From contig NZ_VHKL01000003.1 in the NCBI RefSeq assembly GCF_007474605.1, positions 285,156 through 349,155 on the forward strand: DNA of 64,000 bases, written 5' to 3'. The notes beneath the pieces are model-generated. The model worked only from the letters and a program-made list of their open reading frames with translations, was not told the origin of the DNA and did not search any database. Below, one piece after another: positions 8,657 to 16,812 of the stretch. Each line of letters begins with the position of its first letter. The first letter of the stretch is position 1. This stretch comes from Rhodoligotrophos appendicifer. Lineage in GTDB: Bacteria > Pseudomonadota > Alphaproteobacteria > Rhizobiales > Im1. A program made the translations under genes and the position numbers.

Positions 8657-9640
8657 ATGCGCAGCCTTGCCGTCGCCCATGAGAGCTGGCCCATCGCCGG
8701 CACCTTCACCATTTCCCGCGGCTCGAAGACGAGTGCCGAGGTGGTGGTCGCCACCCTCACCGAGGACGGGGTCACCGGCCGCGGCGAATGCGTCCCCTAT
8801 CCCCGCTATGGCGAGACGGTGGCCGCGGTGATGACCCAGATCGAGGCCATGGCCGGCGAGATTGGCGCAGGCCTCGACCGGGACCGCCTGCGCAGCCGGA
8901 TGCCGGCGGGAGCGGCCCGCAATGCCCTTGACTGTGCCTTGTGGGATCTCGAGGCCAAGCAGGCCGGCCGGCGCGCCTGGAGCCTGGCGGGCCTGGCCGA
9001 AATGAAGCCCCTGGTCACCGCCTTCACCCTCAGCCTGGATGAGCCGGCGGCCATGGCCGCCCAGGCGGCCCGCTCCGCCGACCGTCCGTTGCTCAAGCTG
9101 AAGCTCGGCACCGCCGATGGCGACATCGCCCGTCTCGAGGCGGTGCGCCGTGCGGCCCCGAAGACTCGCCTCGTCGTCGATGCCAATGAGGGCTGGCGCC
9201 CCGAGCAGCTGCCGGATCTGTTCCGCGCCTGCGCCGATCTCGGCGTCGAGCTCATCGAGCAGCCCTTGCCTGCATCCGACGACGACGCTCTCGCGGGCCT
9301 CGATCGCCCCATCGCCATCTGCGCCGACGAGGCGGCTCACGGCCTCGACACCCTGCCCCGCTTGATCGGCAAATATGATGCGATCAACATAAAGCTCGAC
9401 AAGACCGGCGGCCTCACCGAGGCCCTGATGCTGGCCGAGGCGGCAGCGGCTCAAGGCATGCAGATCATGGTCGGCTGCATGTTGTCGACCTCGCTCGCCA
9501 TGGCCCCCGCCATGATCGCGGCGCAGACCGCTTCCGTGGTCGATCTCGATGGTCCGCTCCTGCTCGCCCGCGACCGCGACCCCGGCATCACCTTCGACGG
9601 CAGCATCATGCAGCCACCCCCGCCGGCACTGTGGGGGTGA
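8657..9640 (+). CDS. dgcA: N-acetyl-D-glutamate racemase DgcA (enolase superfamily)
   Basis: DgcA (327 residues) is an enolase-superfamily epimerase related to dipeptide epimerases. With DgcN it converts an N-acetylated D-amino acid to its L-form. Catalytic features are visible: KLK (147-149) on the first active-site strand, metal ligands D175 (VVDANEGW), E201 (LIEQPLP) and D224 (CADEA), and the second lysine pair IKLDK (246-249). It follows dgcN by 17 bp and probably shares its transcript. The next two genes, a transporter and a deacylase that could complete the pathway, are both broken at 9990. Confidence 0.88.
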   Translation: MRSLAVAHESWPIAGTFTISRGSKTSAEVVVATLTEDGVTGRGECVPYPRYGETVAAVMTQIEAMAGEIGAGLDRDRLRSRMPAGAARNALDCALWDLEAKQAGRRAWSLAGLAEMKPLVTAFTLSLDEPAAMAAQAARSADRPLLKLKLGTADGDIARLEAVRRAAPKTRLVVDANEGWRPEQLPDLFRACADLGVELIEQPLPASDDDALAGLDRPIAICADEAAHGLDTLPRLIGKYDAINIKLDKTGGLTEALMLAEAAAAQGMQIMVGCMLSTSLAMAPAMIAAQTASVVDLDGPLLLARDRDPGITFDGSIMQPPPPALWG

Positions 9641-9698
9641 CCAGACAGGTTCGCCGCCCGCATCTCCCTCCGTCGCGGTCTGCCGACGCGGTCCCGAA

Positions 9699-9990
9699 TC
9701 AAATCGTGGCGGGCCCCTTCACGATCTTGACCGTTGCCTCCCCCTTGGCGCGCCGGGACCGTCCTACATAGCGTTCCAGCCGGTTGACGCCGAAGGCGGC
9801 GATCAGGCTCACCGCCAGCAGGATCAAGGCCGCCGCCGTATAGGGCTCGTTATAGCGATAGGTCTGGCCGGCGATGTTGTTCGCCGCCCCGAAGACGTCG
9901 ATGACGGTGATCGCCGCCAAGAGCGGCGTCTCCTTGAACAGGCCGATCAGGTAATTGCCCAGGGGTGGCAGCATGGGCGGCAGCACGACT
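9699..9990 (-). pseudogene. 3' remnant of an EhuD-like amino acid ABC permease
   Basis: Reading leftward from about 9989, the frame encodes the last ~96 residues of a HisM/EhuD-type polar amino acid permease (VVLPPMLPPLGNY, LFKETPLLAAITV, then SLIAAFGVNRLERYVGR). Homology stops abruptly at the first V; upstream of it the same frame is only the antisense of the deacylase remnant. The whole N-terminal part, including most membrane helices and the EAA loop, is missing. The remnant keeps a normal stop codon at 9699. It was probably part of an uptake system for the dgcN/dgcA substrate and should not be functional. Confidence 0.85.
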
Positions 9991-10640
9991 GCTTCCCCGG
10001 CAGCCCCGACGGATCCTTCTCCGAGGTCCTTGCCGCAGCCCTTCTCGACTGGGCTGCCGATGCCGACTGCTTCGTTGATCTCCATGGCGGTGATCTCTGC
10101 GAGAACGTCGCCCATTTCACCATCGCCCAGACCGTCGGCGATCCCGAATTCGATCGCCGCAATCAGGAGATCGCCGCCTGCTTCGATCCCGAGATCCTGG
10201 TCCGCCTCGCCCCCTCCCATCTTGACGCCCCCGGCCGCAGTTGCACCGGCCGCGCCACCCAGCGCCGCCACGCCGCCTTCGCCGAGGCCGGCCGCATCGG
10301 CCTCATCGAGGAGCACAACGTCGCCTTCCATCTGAATGGCCTGCTCCGCCTGGCCCATCTCCACGGCATGATCGACACAGCCCCGCCGCTTTCGCGCCGT
10401 CCCGTTCTCGTCGATGACTATCTTTGGCTGCCCGCCCCCAGCGACGGCCTCTACCGCTATGTGGCCAATCCCGGCCAGCGCGTCCTGAAAGGCGAGATCC
10501 TGGCCCGCATCAAGAACCTCTATGGCGACGAAATCGGCACCGTCAAAGCCCCCCGGGACGGCCATCTCCTCTGGAGCCTCACCCATGCTCTGGTCATGAA
10601 GGACACCTTCGTCATGGGCCTCGGCATCACCGCGGGCTGA
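9990..10640 (+). pseudogene. 3' remnant of a DoeB/AstE-like M14-type deacylase
   Basis: From CFPGSPDGSFSE at 9990 the plus strand encodes about 216 residues of the C-terminal part of a succinylglutamate desuccinylase/aspartoacylase-family enzyme. FVDLHGGD contains the third zinc-ligand histidine and LVDDYLWLPAPSDGLYRY is a family motif. The N-terminal part that carries the first two zinc ligands (H-x-x-E) is gone, and no start codon or ribosome site replaces it, so it should be inactive. Family members remove N-acyl groups from amino acids, which fits a final step after DgcN/DgcA. It abuts the permease remnant base-to-base. Confidence 0.85.
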
Positions 10641-10686
10641 CCGCCACGGCCCAACCCGTGATCCCTGGCTCACCCACCGCACACCC

Positions 10687-10720
10687 GTCATCCCGGGCGC
10701 AGCGAAAGCAGCGACCCGGG
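10687..10720. repeat. Inverted repeat of the GTCATCCCGGG family
   Basis: GTCATCCCGGGCGC and the inverted GCGACCCGGG enclose a short AGCGAAAGCA centre. This is the common alphaproteobacterial intergenic palindrome type. It lies between the deacylase remnant and the cupin gene. A related perfect 8-bp stem, GATCCCGG/CCGGGATC, is at 10762-10782 inside the last codons of the cupin gene, so its C-terminal IPVPPGS comes from such an element. Confidence 0.6.
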
Positions 10721-10757
10721 CCCCCGTCCTGCAAGGGCAGTCCCCAACTCCTCGCCC

Positions 10758-11186
10758 CTAGGATCCCGGCGGCACCGGGATCAGCCGATGCTTCAGCATG
10801 ATCGCCGTCATCCGCGCCGGATCGGGCGCCCCCGTCGCCATCTCGGCGGCGATGTCGCGGAAATACTGCGCCCCGAGCACGCCCGGTGTCAGCACGCTCA
10901 GGCACACCGCCGTCTCCGGCCCCGGATTGCTGAAGCCATGCACCACCCCGCGCTTGATGAACAAGGACCGTCCCGGCTCGACCGCGACCTCCTCCGTGCC
11001 CACCCGGAACGTCAACCGTCCGGACAGGCCATAGACCGTCTCATCCCAGCTCTCGTGATAATGCGGAATCGGCACCTTCGCCTGCGCCTGAACCGTCATC
11101 CGGAACAGGTCGAGACTGCCCTCGGTCCCGTCCTTGCTCTCCAGGAATTCAAGGCTCAACCCGCCGATGATGATGGTCTCTGTCAT
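10758..11186 (-). CDS. Cupin-domain protein, function unknown
   Basis: This 142-residue single-domain cupin shows both metal motifs: PHYHESWDETVYGLSG (first motif with H, H and E) and PGRSLFIKRGVVHGFSN (second motif with H). Such proteins are small metal-dependent enzymes or sugar/ligand-binding proteins; the substrate is not deducible. The start is the ATG before TETIII, with AGAAGG about 10 bases upstream. The frame is open 36 codons further but those residues look random. It is divergent from the unknown gene at 11353. Its last codons fall within a palindromic repeat. Confidence 0.8.
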   Translation of the reverse strand: MTETIIIGGLSLEFLESKDGTEGSLDLFRMTVQAQAKVPIPHYHESWDETVYGLSGRLTFRVGTEEVAVEPGRSLFIKRGVVHGFSNPGPETAVCLSVLTPGVLGAQYFRDIAAEMATGAPDPARMTAIMLKHRLIPVPPGS

Positions 11187-11352
11187 GGTGTTTGTGGACC
11201 TTCTGAAGCGCGTTGCGAGCTCTGCCCGCCCTGATTGACCTAAGCTCTGCCTAACGGCCTCACCGAGGCGTGCCGTTCTGCAACCCTTCCTCAACCATTC
11301 TCCGCGATAGTCCTTGCGAGCAAGGGGTAACGCCGGTTGGACGGGGTCGCGT

Positions 11353-12225
11353 ATGAGTGAAGGGGGCAGATTGGCGCCGCTCCGCGAGGAGGATTACGGG
11401 CTGATCGAGAGTGCGGTCATGGAGACCGCCCGCGGTCGCTGGTTCCTCTCCGAATATGCCCGCCGCAACCGGTCGGCCGACACCCGCATCCTGCTCGATG
11501 CCATCAAGCGGCTGGAGCGGGTGGTGAGCGCCCAATCCGTCGAATTCCTTCCTTCTCTGGAGGGGGCCGGCGCACCTGAGCGCCTGCGCCTGCTGATGGC
11601 CGAGGCGGGCCACGACATCGCTGCCCTGCTGGCGACCTCCGGCAGTGACGCCGACCGGGTGCTGGCGCGCCGCAATCCCGCGGGCGTCCTCGACCGGCGC
11701 CTCAGCGAGGCGAGCGCCCTCATGGACGCCCTGATTGCAACAATGCGCAGTGTCCACGATGCCGTGGCGACCGAAAGCGCCGAGGGATCGAGAACCGTCG
11801 AACTCCCTCGCGACACGGATGTTCCTGGACCCGGAACGCCGGGTGCCGCTGCAGCCGAGACGCATGTCGCAGATGTGACGCGTGCATCGGGGCTCGGCGA
11901 GATCCGGGGCCGCTTGGCCCAGGCCCTCGATCGCCTCACCCTCCTTTCCAAGCACCATCATGGGGTGGTTCAGGCCATGCGCCGCGGCGCTGTCCTCTTC
12001 CAGGCCCTCGAACAGGCCATGGGCGGGGAGCACACCGTCCCGGAACGGACGAACGCAGTGTCCCGCGTGCCCAGCCCTGCACCTGTCTCGAAATTCGTCC
12101 GCGACCGGGAGGAGTCCGCCCCGTCCTCCGATCAGGCAGGCCGCATCGTCATCATCCGCACCCCTGGCGCGGGCTCTCGTCCCGACGAGGACGAGCCCCT
12201 CAGCCTGGTCGCCACCGACCGCTAA
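11353..12225 (+). CDS. Conserved hypothetical protein, unknown function
   Basis: The 290-residue product has a well-ordered N-terminal half: EEDYGLIESAVMETARGRWFL and EYARRNRSADT are clearly conserved-looking, and I recall similar openings in uncharacterised Hyphomicrobiales proteins. A helical segment LLDAIKRLERVV (about 46-57) and a later helix (LAQALDRLTLLSKHHHGVVQ, about 196-215) could form coiled coils. The central and C-terminal parts are rich in Ala, Arg and Pro and look disordered. No membrane segment or signal peptide is seen. The ribosome site is weak, and a TTG 13 codons upstream (11314) is an alternative start. No function is assigned. Confidence 0.7.
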   Translation: MSEGGRLAPLREEDYGLIESAVMETARGRWFLSEYARRNRSADTRILLDAIKRLERVVSAQSVEFLPSLEGAGAPERLRLLMAEAGHDIAALLATSGSDADRVLARRNPAGVLDRRLSEASALMDALIATMRSVHDAVATESAEGSRTVELPRDTDVPGPGTPGAAAAETHVADVTRASGLGEIRGRLAQALDRLTLLSKHHHGVVQAMRRGAVLFQALEQAMGGEHTVPERTNAVSRVPSPAPVSKFVRDREESAPSSDQAGRIVIIRTPGAGSRPDEDEPLSLVATDR

Positions 12226-13214
12226 AAGAAGCTCCCCTGAGGTCGGAGACCGAAACCCAGATGAGGTCGGTCGAGCAGCGGCCGTTGACTGCGCCGCGGA
12301 GCGACGCCGGCACAAGAGTGCCCGCACGATCGGAGGGTCATCGACGACACCCTTGAAGGGCGCTGGAATACGATTGGGACCGGCAAAAGAGTCCCGATTG
12401 TCGCGTCTGTACCCTCGATGGCCGCACGACCACCCGATCTCAGCGATCCGAAGCCGGCGACGGAGCGCGTCAAGGACGGCAAAATGTCCCCGCAGCCCTC
12501 GGCGATTCGCGATCTCGGGGCCCGCAGAGGAACGCGACCCTGATGACTGGACGAGGGGACCTGCCCCCCGCGGAGGAATACCCCTGAGCCGCCCATGGAC
12601 ATGACAGGCGCAGCAAGAGCGGACCGCCCGCCGACACGGGCTCTGCAGCTGCTCGACACCAAGGTCGGACGGCGCCTCACCCTGCTGGGCACGAGGCCGG
12701 AGCCCTCCAGGAACGACAGGACGCAGTGGCGTCGCCGCGCCTTCAAGGTCAGCGCGAGTGAAGAACGTCGAGCAACCGAGCACGGCCTTTTCGTCGACGA
12801 GGACGGTCGCAATCGAGTACGGCGTGCCGTGGAGGACGACGTGCACCCAAGCACGACATTCCGTCGCGGAGGCCTGCATCGCACGCGGCGTGCCGTAGAG
12901 GACGGCTTGCATCACGGTTGGTGAGCCGCAGAGGACGGCTTGCGACCGCGCACGGGCGTTCAGTCGCGGACGCCTGCATCACGTTAGGCGTGCCGTGGAG
13001 GACGGCTTGCGACCGAAAACGGCGCATCGTCGAGGACGGCTGCCGCCCCGGCTCGAGCCTATGCGCCGGCCATTCTGCTGTGCACCGCGCCCCCATTCCT
13101 GAAGACCGACTCATGCCGCTGGTCGCGCCGCCGCCTCCTCCGTCGGCAGCGGTGACGCCCGTCGGCGTAGGGTCTGGCCCGGTGCGACCCCCTCTGGTCT
13201 GCCGGGCCTTGCGA
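12226..13214. other. 989-bp gene-free region with degenerate repeats
   Basis: No convincing gene is present. Long open frames exist on the minus strand because the DNA is very GC-rich, but their translations are arginine-rich, lack any recognisable motif and have no ribosome site. The right part (12790-13047) carries imperfect repeats described separately. It separates the unknown gene (ends 12225) from the 3' end of the dehydratase gene. Confidence 0.6.
12790..13047. repeat. Imperfect ~100-bp tandem repeat tract
   Basis: The core GGCGTGCCGT followed by GGAGGACGGCTTGC or a close variant occurs at 12821, 12887 and 12987, with related GAGGACGGCT copies at 12931 and 13032. The companion motif GTCGCGGA-x-GCCTGCATC occurs near 12863 and 12963, exactly 100 bp apart. 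Copies are diverged, so the tract looks old. It could be decayed coding repeats, as translations give recurring RRAVEDGL-like strings, or a non-coding repeat. Confidence 0.65.
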
Positions 13215-14207
13215 TCAGCCGTTGATCGCGGCGGCGAAACTGTCCCGGTCGACATTGCCTCCCGAGGCGACCACGACCACGGCCTGCCCGGGCTCCGCGT
13301 TGAGCTTTCCCGACAGCACCGCGGCCAGCGCGACGGCGCCGCCCGGCTCGATCACCAGCTTGAGCATGTCGAAGGCCACCCCCATGGCTGAGCGTACCTC
13401 GTCGTCATTGGCGACGAGGCCGCCGGCAAGCCTCAGCCTGTTGATGGCGAAGGTGAGTGCCCCTGGCTCCCGCGACATGAGGGCATCGCAGATCGAGCCG
13501 GTGGCCTGTGCATTCTGCTGCCGCGAGCCTGCCGTCAGCGAGCGCGCATGATCGTCGAAGCCCTCCGGCTCCGCACACCAGATCTTCGTGTGCGGCGAGC
13601 GGTGCTCCAGGGCCAGCGAGATGCCGGCCACGAGACCGCCGCCGCTGGCCGGGACCACCACATGGTCGATGCTGATCCCCTCCGCCTCGGCCTGATCGGC
13701 GATTTCGAGGCCCACCGTCCCCTGTCCGGAGATGATCTGCGGGTCGTCGAAAGGCGGAACGATCACGGCGTTGCGCTGTTCTGCGAGCGTTGCGGCGATG
13801 GCCACCCGGTCTTCCCTGGCCCGGTCGAAGGTCACGACCTCGGCGCCGTAGGAGGCTGTATTCCGGAGCTTTATCGGGGGGGAATCGGCCGGCATGACGA
13901 TCACCGCCGGCAATCCGCAGAGCTGCGCCGCCGCAGCGACACCCTGTCCGTGATTGCCCGATGAGAACGCCACGATGCCCTTGGCCGTGCCGCCCTGGCT
14001 CAGCTGCGACACGCTGTTATAGGCGCCCCGGAACTTGAACGATCCGGTCCGTTGCAGAACCTCCGCCTTGACGAACAGCCTAAAGCCCAGCCGCTCGTCG
14101 AGTTTCGGCGAATTGAGCAGGGGTGTCCGGATCGCCTGCCCCTGAATGCGCACGGCCGCGCGCTGAATGTCGTCGAAGCTGGGGATTTCTGGACGTTCCG
14201 GATGCAT
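13215..14207 (-). CDS. Threonine/serine dehydratase-family PLP enzyme
   Basis: This 330-residue fold-type II PLP enzyme resembles threonine dehydratase, serine racemase and threo-3-hydroxyaspartate ammonia-lyase. The PLP lysine is K58 in SFKFRGA. SSGNHGQG binds the substrate carboxylate, ASGGGLVAG is the phosphate-binding glycine loop, and the terminal VVVVASGGNVD is typical. There is no C-terminal ACT regulatory domain, so it is the catabolic or racemase type rather than IlvA. The ATG is preceded by GGAGGG at ideal spacing; an upstream in-frame start is less likely. It is divergent from the DUF2852 gene. Substrate cannot be fixed from sequence. Confidence 0.85.
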   Translation of the reverse strand: MHPERPEIPSFDDIQRAAVRIQGQAIRTPLLNSPKLDERLGFRLFVKAEVLQRTGSFKFRGAYNSVSQLSQGGTAKGIVAFSSGNHGQGVAAAAQLCGLPAVIVMPADSPPIKLRNTASYGAEVVTFDRAREDRVAIAATLAEQRNAVIVPPFDDPQIISGQGTVGLEIADQAEAEGISIDHVVVPASGGGLVAGISLALEHRSPHTKIWCAEPEGFDDHARSLTAGSRQQNAQATGSICDALMSREPGALTFAINRLRLAGGLVANDDEVRSAMGVAFDMLKLVIEPGGAVALAAVLSGKLNAEPGQAVVVVASGGNVDRDSFAAAING

Positions 14208-14289
14208 CTTGCCCTCCAAACTCTCTGCCGCGGATCTTGAAGACCGCCCCCGATATCCCATATTTTAGGCCTAGCATGGAGGCCCTTAA

Positions 14290-14664
14290 ATGACACTCAC
14301 GAAGACGAGCGGACGCCGGTGGACCCCCTTGAGCATTGCCGCCCTTGTCTTGGGATTCATCGTCTGGTGGCCGTTGGGGATAGCCTTGGCCGCCTACATC
14401 CTATGGGGCGGCAACGTGGATGGCCAGCTGAGAAATGCCTGGGATGAGATCACCTGTCGTAAGCGCCCCTTCTATGGGTTCATGCCAGCCTCCCCCAGCT
14501 CCGGCAACCAGGCCTTCGACGACTACAGGCGCGCGACCCTGCACCGTCTTGAGGAAGAGCAGCAGGCCTTTGCCGCGCATGTGGAGCGACTTCGTGCGGC
14601 CCGCGATCAGGAGGAGTTCGACCGCTTCATGGCCGAACGCAGCCTGCAACGGACCTCGGAGTAA
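14290..14664 (+). CDS. DUF2852 small membrane protein
   Basis: The 124-residue product matches the DUF2852 family found in Alphaproteobacteria. One transmembrane helix (about residues 15-39, AALVLGFIVWWPLGIALAAY) is followed by a charged helical tail with FDDYRRATLHRLEEEQQAF and EFDRFMAER, the family signature. Function is unknown. GGAGG lies 7 bases before the ATG. The gene is divergent from the dehydratase gene and followed by a long repeat-rich non-coding stretch. Confidence 0.88.
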   Translation: MTLTKTSGRRWTPLSIAALVLGFIVWWPLGIALAAYILWGGNVDGQLRNAWDEITCRKRPFYGFMPASPSSGNQAFDDYRRATLHRLEEEQQAFAAHVERLRAARDQEEFDRFMAERSLQRTSE

Positions 14665-14710
14665 AGTCACAGAGGCTCGGGGCAATCCCTCGGGCTTCTG
14701 TTCAGGGGGC

Positions 14711-14985
14711 ATGGCCCTCGGAGGCGCCCCCACGGGGCCTTGCCTCGGAGGCACTCCCTCGGCGGAACTGCCTCGGGAGCACGCCATCGGGGCCGGCCGA
14801 CAGGGACACAACCCTCGAGGGAGATCGCCCTCGGGGGCATCGCCTCAGACGCGCCACCTCGGGACATTGCCTCGGAGGCACCGCCTCGGAGACTGCCGGA
14901 GGGGGCAGAGTGCTCATGGGCACAGGCTCGGAGGCACGGGCTCGGAGGCACAGCCTCAGAGGCACCGCCTCGGCGGAACCGCCCT
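14711..14985. repeat. Array of short palindromes (CTCGGAGGC type)
   Basis: The 9-base core CTCGGAGGC, nearly palindromic as GCCTCGGAGGC, occurs exactly at 14717, 14744, 14871, 14927 and 14941. Many one- or two-base variants (CTCGGCGG, CTCGGGAG, CTCAGAGGC, CTCGAGGG) fill the intervals, about every 12-28 bp. It is not a CRISPR, because neither repeat length nor spacer length is constant. It lies in the 692-bp gene-free gap between DUF2852 and the 3' end of recA. Frames through it are rich in Gly, Arg and Ser and look like by-products of the repeat. Confidence 0.75.
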
Positions 14986-15138
14986 CACGGGCTTTGCGGC
15001 TCGGCAAACTCTGCAGCGTCGGAACCATCAAACGCTTGGCGCCTTTCGCCCGCACGGCCAAACAAGCCTCTTTATCGCCGGCCAGACCGGGACACGCCTT
15101 GCGAGACACGCCTTGCGCGCCACGCCCTGAGCACCCCA

Positions 15139-15202
15139 CCGCCGCACACCTTGCGGCGGCACAGCTCGAACGCGAAGCTTGAGCTCAAAGAAGCTTGAGC
15201 TC
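15139..15202. repeat. Hairpin and 13-bp direct repeat before recA 3' end
   Basis: CCGCCGC and GCGGCGG (15139-15159) form a perfect 7-bp stem with a 7-base loop. Immediately after, GAAGCTTGAGCTC occurs twice (15174-15186 and 15190-15202, period 16). The hairpin could stop transcripts from either side. The rest of the gap up to 15356 shows nothing recognisable. Confidence 0.55.
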
Positions 15203-15356
15203 CAAGCGGCAGGGAACCGCGTGTATCCACCTGAGCGAGGCTCTCTCCCTCACCCGCCACCGGACAAATTCCCGCACCACGTCGCGCCGGGACCTGTCTG
15301 GAGCGACAGCCATCCGGAGCGACAGCGACCGGCCCACCGCGAGGGCAGGCCCCGGG

Positions 15357-16433
15357 TCATTCCGCGGCGAGCTCTTCAGTCTCCTCGCTGCCCAACAACA
15401 GGGAGGAGGCCACGAGCCCTGCATTGCTGCGAATGGCGCGCTCGATCGAGGCGGCGATATCGGGATTGGCCTTCAGGAAGCTTTTCGCGTTCTCGCGGCC
15501 CTGGCCGATGCGGTCGGAATTGTAAGAGAACCAGGATCCCGATTTCTCGACGATTCCCGCGGTCACGCCCAGATCCAGCAATTCCCCGTTCTTGGAGATG
15601 CCCTCTCCATACATGATGTCGAATTCGACCTGCTTGAAGGGAGGCGCAAGCTTGTTCTTGACGACCTTCACGCGCGTCTGGTTGCCGACGATGTTCTCCC
15701 GATCCTTGATCGCGCCGATGCGCCGGATGTCCAGCCGCACCGAAGCGTAGAATTTCAGGGCATTTCCCCCGGTCGTGGTTTCCGGATTGCCGAACATGAT
15801 GCCGATCTTCATGCGAATCTGATTGATGAAGATGACCATGCAGTTGGATTTGGAGATGGAACCCGTGAGCTTCCGCAAAGCCTGGCTCATCAGCCGGGCC
15901 TGCGAGCCGGGAAGGCTGTCACCCATTTCGCCCTCGAGTTCGGCCTTTGGCGTCAGGGCCGCGACCGAATCGATCACGAGGACCTCCACGGCCCCCGACC
16001 GAACCAGCGTGTCGCAGATTTCGAGCGCCTGTTCTCCGGTATCGGGCTGCGAGATCAGCAACTCGTCGAGCTTGACGCCCAGCTTGCGCGCATAGATGGG
16101 GTCGAGCGCATGCTCGGCATCGATGAAGGCGCAGATGCCGCCGCGCTTTTGAGCTTCGGCGATGGTCTGCAGCGCAAGCGTTGTCTTTCCGGAGGATTCG
16201 GGACCGAAAATTTCGACCACGCGGCCCCTCGGCAGACCACCGATGCCCAGGGCGATGTCGAGCCCCAGCGATCCGGTCGAGACCACCTCGGTCTCCACGG
16301 CCTTGTCGCCCTGGCCGAGCTTCATGATCGAGCCCTTGCCGAAATGGCGCTCAATTTGCCCCAGGGCCGCTTCTAGTGCCTTCTGTTTGTCCATAGCCCC
16401 GTTCTCGATGACGCGCAGGTCCGGTTTTGACAT
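15357..16433 (-). CDS. recA: Recombinase RecA
   Basis: RecA (358 residues) forms filaments on single-stranded DNA, drives strand exchange and triggers LexA self-cleavage in the SOS response. Walker A is GPESSGKTT (77-85) and the nucleotide-binding signature [14 protein letters not shown] is present. The [21 protein letters not shown] and [17 protein letters not shown] stretches cover the L1/L2 DNA-binding loops. Length and ends are normal for Alphaproteobacteria, including the acidic tail. A triple GTTC-spaced motif 59-84 bp upstream is a good candidate LexA site. Confidence 0.98.
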   Translation of the reverse strand: MSKPDLRVIENGAMDKQKALEAALGQIERHFGKGSIMKLGQGDKAVETEVVSTGSLGLDIALGIGGLPRGRVVEIFGPESSGKTTLALQTIAEAQKRGGICAFIDAEHALDPIYARKLGVKLDELLISQPDTGEQALEICDTLVRSGAVEVLVIDSVAALTPKAELEGEMGDSLPGSQARLMSQALRKLTGSISKSNCMVIFINQIRMKIGIMFGNPETTTGGNALKFYASVRLDIRRIGAIKDRENIVGNQTRVKVVKNKLAPPFKQVEFDIMYGEGISKNGELLDLGVTAGIVEKSGSWFSYNSDRIGQGRENAKSFLKANPDIAASIERAIRSNAGLVASSLLLGSEETEELAAE

Positions 16434-16491
16434 GTTCTATCCCTTATTCCATATGGCTCCAAGCGGTGCAACGGGGGCTCATCACCAATTC

Positions 16492-16517
16492 GTTCTACAT
16501 ATGTACTTTTTTTGTTC
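16492..16517 (-). promoter_or_regulatory. Candidate LexA (SOS) operator upstream of recA
   Basis: The plus strand reads GTTC-N7-GTAC-N7-GTTC with exact 7-base spacers. The alphaproteobacterial SOS box is GTTC-N7-GTTC (GAAC-N7-GAAC on the other strand), so the central GTAC, one base off, can pair with either flank to give two overlapping boxes. The position, 59-84 bp before the recA start, fits promoter control. The intergenic region 16434-16812 shows no gene. Confidence 0.65.
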
Positions 16518-16812
16518 CAAAGCAAGCGCTATCTGGGGCGCGGCTGCCTGTCCAGGAGGGATTTTCCGACGATTGTCGGCCTTTGCGGCAAGAGTTTTCA
16601 ACAACAAGTGGGAAGGTTCCGGGTGCCAGCCTGAGGGGCATTGCAAGAAGCAGCCGCCGATTGGGGAGAGAGGAATGGCACCCGGTCCTGTTCTCCGCCT
16701 CGAAGGATGAGAGCGGATCACGTCGCCCACCCACCATGCCGAAACTTCACCCGCGCGTCAACCTGAAGTAGTTCTATTCCAAAAATGCATCTCTAGAGGG
16801 TTCCGCACCACC

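Noticed and set aside
9699-10691. A 330-codon minus-strand frame taken as one permease gene
   Set aside because: Only the last ~96 codons resemble a permease; the rest is antisense of the deacylase remnant. It is an accidental fusion across the deletion joint.
11260-12915. A 551-codon open frame on the minus strand
   Set aside because: It is antisense to the unknown gene for much of its length, its product is Arg/Gly-rich without motifs, and it has no ribosome site. High GC makes such frames common here.
14711-14985. CRISPR array
   Set aside because: Repeat cores are only about 9-11 bases, spacing is irregular (about 12-28 bp), copies are degenerate and no cas genes are near.
16427-16771. 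A 114-codon plus-strand frame in the recA upstream region
   Set aside because: It runs through the SOS box and promoter area, has no ribosome site and no family features.
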